From the NCBI GenBank assembly GCA_963575745.1, contig CAUYUJ010019629.1, positions 104,422-168,421 of the forward strand: DNA of 64,000 nt. The letters run 5' to 3'. The stretch's first letter is position 1, and each line of letters starts with the position of its first letter. Source of the DNA: Prorocentrum cordatum (Eukaryota; Sar; Dinophyceae; Prorocentrales; Prorocentraceae). The notes beneath the pieces are model-generated. The model saw only the letters and a program-made list of their open reading frames with translations, ran no database searches and had not been told where the DNA came from. The position numbers and the translations under genes were made by a program. This document shows positions 61,605 through 64,000 of this stretch, in pieces.

Positions 61605-62367
61605 TTTCGGCACACCCCTCACACGCTTCGTGGCCCCATAGGAGCTCCGCCGAAGGTCCCAGTGGCGCAGTCCGCATGCGTCCCCGCCACCCATTTCGGC
61701 ACACCCCTCACACGTTTCGTGGCCCCATAGGAGCACCGCCGAAGGTCCCAGTGGCACACAGTCCCCGCATGCGTCCCCGCCACCCATATCGGCACACCCC
61801 TCACACGCTTCGTGGCCCCATAGGGAGCTCCACCGAAGGCCTCAGTACTGCCGCCCGCATGCGTCCCCTACACCCATTTCGGCACACCCCTCACACGCTT
61901 CGTGGCCTCATAGGGAGCTCCAACGAAGGCCCCAGCGCTGCCGCCCGCATGCGCCCCCCACACCCAATTCGGCACACCCCTCACACGTTTCGCGGCCCCG
62001 TCCCCTACACCAATTTCGGCACACCCCTCACGCGCTTCGTGGCCCCATAGGGAGCTCCACCGAAGGACTCAGTACCGCCGCCCGCGCGCGTCCCCTACAC
62101 CCAATTCGGCACATCCCTCACACGTGTCGTGGCCCCATAGGGAGCTCCTCCGAAGGCCCCAGTGCTGCCGCCCGCATGCGCCCCCTATACCCATGTCGGC
62201 ACACCCCTCACGCGTTTCGTGGCCTCATAGGGAGCTCCACCGAAGGCCCCAGTGCTGCCGCCCGCATGCGTCACGCACATCCAAGTCGGCACACCCCTCA
62301 CGCGGTTCGTGGCCCCATAGGGAGATTCACCGAAGGCCCCAGCGCCGCCGCCCGCATGCGCCCCCGA
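61605..62367. repeat. Second 90-bp satellite, about 8.5 units
   Basis: TTCGGCACACCCCTCACACG words recur at 61605, 61694, 61788, 61878, 61968, 62014, 62104, 62194 and 62284. The spacing is 89, 94, 90, 90, 46 (a half unit), 90, 90 and 90. Each unit holds TTCGTGGCCCCATAGGGAGC, CACCGAAGGCCCCAGTGC and GCCGCCCGCATGCG. A single extra copy lies at 63527-63590. Its sequence is unrelated to the 90-bp satellite at 6.5-8.9 kb. Confidence 0.9.
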
Positions 62368-63055
62368 GACGGGGAGAAGAGGATCTACCTGAAGCGCTTG
62401 CCGCTGGGGTTCTGGGTGCGCATGGAGAAGTACGCGAGCGCGCCCTTCGTGGACGACCTGAGGCGCCACGACGACAGCCTCACGAGGGACCTCGCGGGCC
62501 CGCTGGTGTTCATCGAGCCCCGCACGTCGGAGCCGTTCACCTTCCGCACCTCCAAAGTCACCCGGGCGGGCTTCCCGTTCTCGCACGGCAGGGTCATCGC
62601 CACGGTGGCGCGCCAGGGGCGCACCATGCGAGAAGGCGACGGGGCGGGGGAACGGCGCTCCAGGGACGGCCAGACCTCCGGGGTGCGAGCAGTCCGCAGC
62701 CAGACCTCGGTCCTGTGGACTCTCGCAGCCCTGGGCCGTCGGTGGCCCGGCGCACCGCTCCCTCGGCCGACGTCGCCCAGGCGTGATCCTGGACTGCGGC
62801 CGCCACGAGGTCGGGCACGGCAAGAAGGAGGACGACGACTGGTGGCTGGAGCTCTACGCGCTGCTCTCGCGCGCCACGCGAAACGAGGACCTCCTGCTCA
62901 TGCGGGCGCCGCGCATCGAGTTCTTCCTGGCCGGGCCGCCGGCGGGCTTGCGGAAGCAGCTGGAGCAGTTTGCGGCGCGCACGAAGCGGCGCAGGAGGGA
63001 GGCCACGGCCCTCGCCAAGGAGCTCGGCTTCACCGAGTTTATCCGCGAGGCCTGA
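62368..63055 (+). CDS. PIF1-like DNA helicase, C-terminal two exons
   Basis: Exon 1 (about 62368-62629) reads DGEKRIYLKRLPLGFWVRME, AGPLVFIEPRTSEPFTFRTS and VTRAGFPFSHGRVIATVARQ, ending GRTM. Exon 2 (62781-63055) reads VILDCGRHEVGHGKKEDDDW, WLELYALLSRATRNEDLLLM and RAPRIEFFLAGPPAGLRKQL, ending FTEFIREA at a stop. Joining them with a GA-AG intron (62630-62780, 151 nt) keeps the frame. The FPxxHGRVIATVARQGRT element matches helicase motif V-like sequence, and YALLSRATRNEDLLLMRAP matches motif VI, where the Arg finger (SR) contacts ATP. This is the end of a superfamily 1B helicase of the PIF1 type, common and multicopy in dinoflagellates. Exon 1 starts exactly where the 90-bp satellite stops, so the satellite probably fills the preceding intron. 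The earlier exons were not found. Confidence 0.65.
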
Positions 63056-63059
63056 CCTG

Positions 63060-64000
63060 AGGAGCGGCCCGCCGCAGCCGCTTCTTTTCTCGGCTGTCCA
63101 CCTGTTTAGCTTCGCGCCGCGGACGCCCGGCGCGAGTCGCTGGGGCCCTCTCGGGGCGATCAGCGCGCGTCGCCCGAACTCCGCGCTGCGCGCTGTCCAG
63201 CGCCTCGCTCGCTCGTCGTCGCTCCGCCCGGCGGCCAGAGCCATGCGCGCTATGAGTCAGCCGGCAATCACTTTCTGAACCGCACAGCGGGCGAACCGCG
63301 CGCGTCACTGCGACCCCTTCGGGGCGACCTGCGCGCGTCGCGGGGGCTCCGCCCTGCGCTGCGCCCGCAGCCTTGGACTTTGGAGTGCGCGAGCAAAGGA
63401 AATGGGAAAAGGAGGGGAGGAAGCGGGCGCAATCCTCGCGTGGGGTGTGCCGACATGGGCGTCGCGGCGCGCGGGCGCTGCCGTCGGGGTTCCCAGGGAA
63501 GCCCCCCTGCAGAGGCTACGCCACGGAATTCGGCACACCTCCAATACGGCTCGTGGCCCCATAGGGAGCGCCACCGAAGAAGAGATTCACAATTGCGGTA
63601 CTCACAACTGCATATGGTTGGGCCCTTCGCCAAGCTAATTTTTTACAGCCGCAGGCGGAAGCGCCAGCGGCGGGAGGTCGCGGGCGGGCTACGGCCGCGA
63701 CTAAATTGCGGAGCGCGCGCGGGGGCCGCGGATCAGGCGGCGGGGGGGGGGGGCAGCGCCCAGGGCGGCGGAGCCGACGTGCAGTCCAGGGAGCCTGAGA
63801 CAGCCCCAGAACGGGCATGCAAGGGTGCATCCAGGGAGCCTGAAGCCAGGCACCGAGGAGACCAAGCGCAGCCAAAATGGCGCGAGAGGCGCCCCCATAA
63901 GTCCAACAGCGGACAAAGGAACGCGCCGAGGACAACGATCCAGGGGGCCAGACGGGTAAACAGACTGGCTGGAACGTAAGTCCAGCGGGAAATCCTGACG
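63060..64000. other. GC-rich right end with repeat fragments
   Basis: CTGCGCGCGTCGC-type duplicates lie at 63155-63180 and 63325-63345. One isolated unit of the 90-bp satellite (GGAATTCGGCACACC to CACCGAAGAAGAG) lies at 63525-63580. A copy of the CGCAGGCG...CCAGCGGCG word is at 63652, and CCAGGGAGCCTGA repeats at 63786 and 63832. No gene was recognised. Confidence 0.45.

Overview
The window looks like nuclear DNA of a dinoflagellate. It is GC-rich and gene-poor, packed with microsatellites and minisatellites, and its recognisable proteins belong to retroelement and multicopy families that I know from dinoflagellate genomes. The three introns that can be placed by frame have GC-AG (two) or GA-AG (one) ends instead of GT-AG, which fits dinoflagellates. 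A large-genome lineage such as Prorocentrum or the Suessiales is an inference from composition, not something the sequence proves. No rRNA, tRNA, spliced-leader RNA gene, CRISPR array or bacterial operon was seen.

Layout, left to right. 0-3.4 kb: trinucleotide tracts, then a minus-strand two-exon gene of unknown function. 4.2-9.8 kb: tandem repeats, a decayed Ty1/copia 3' end on the minus strand, and a 2.3 kb satellite of 90-bp units. 10-17 kb: minus-strand exons of unrecognised genes. 17.2-19.9 kb: a 132-bp tandem repeat, (ATC)n and (CTC)n tracts, and a dispersed repeat with a palindromic core. 20.1-26.4 kb: a large minus-strand tyrosine-recombinase (DIRS-like) retroelement with a membrane ORF, gag-like ORF, RT, RNase H, recombinase and a methyltransferase-like domain; its pol is split by a small element made of a conserved 118-bp head and a pentanucleotide tail. 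31.0-40.3 kb: a 9.2 kb Ty1/copia element with two LTRs, broken by frameshifts, carrying another methyltransferase-like domain between protease and integrase. 40.8-43.4 kb: a probable RRM (RNA-binding) gene on the minus strand. 43.8-44.4 kb: the second copy of the head-plus-pentanucleotide element. 45.4-46.1 kb: a conserved-looking but interrupted plus-strand gene. 48.6-49.4 kb: the C-terminal zinc-finger/nuclease end of a non-LTR retrotransposon. 49.8-50.9 kb: a free-standing methyltransferase-like gene with one in-frame stop. 51.9-53.8 kb: a two-exon member of a multicopy family, possibly a transposase. 54.9-56.3 kb: an interrupted membrane-anchored ORF, probably a retroelement ORF1. 59.1-60.5 kb: a minisatellite enclosed by long inverted repeats. 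61.6-63.1 kb: a second 90-bp satellite running into the last exons of a PIF1-like helicase.

No metabolic pathway is encoded. What links the genes is mobile DNA: DIRS-like, copia, non-LTR and possible DDE elements, several carrying methyltransferase-like modules, embedded in simple repeats that often mark the break points. Many reading-frame breaks fall at runs of G or C, so some may be assembly errors rather than true decay. All names rest on motif recognition by eye; no database search was run.
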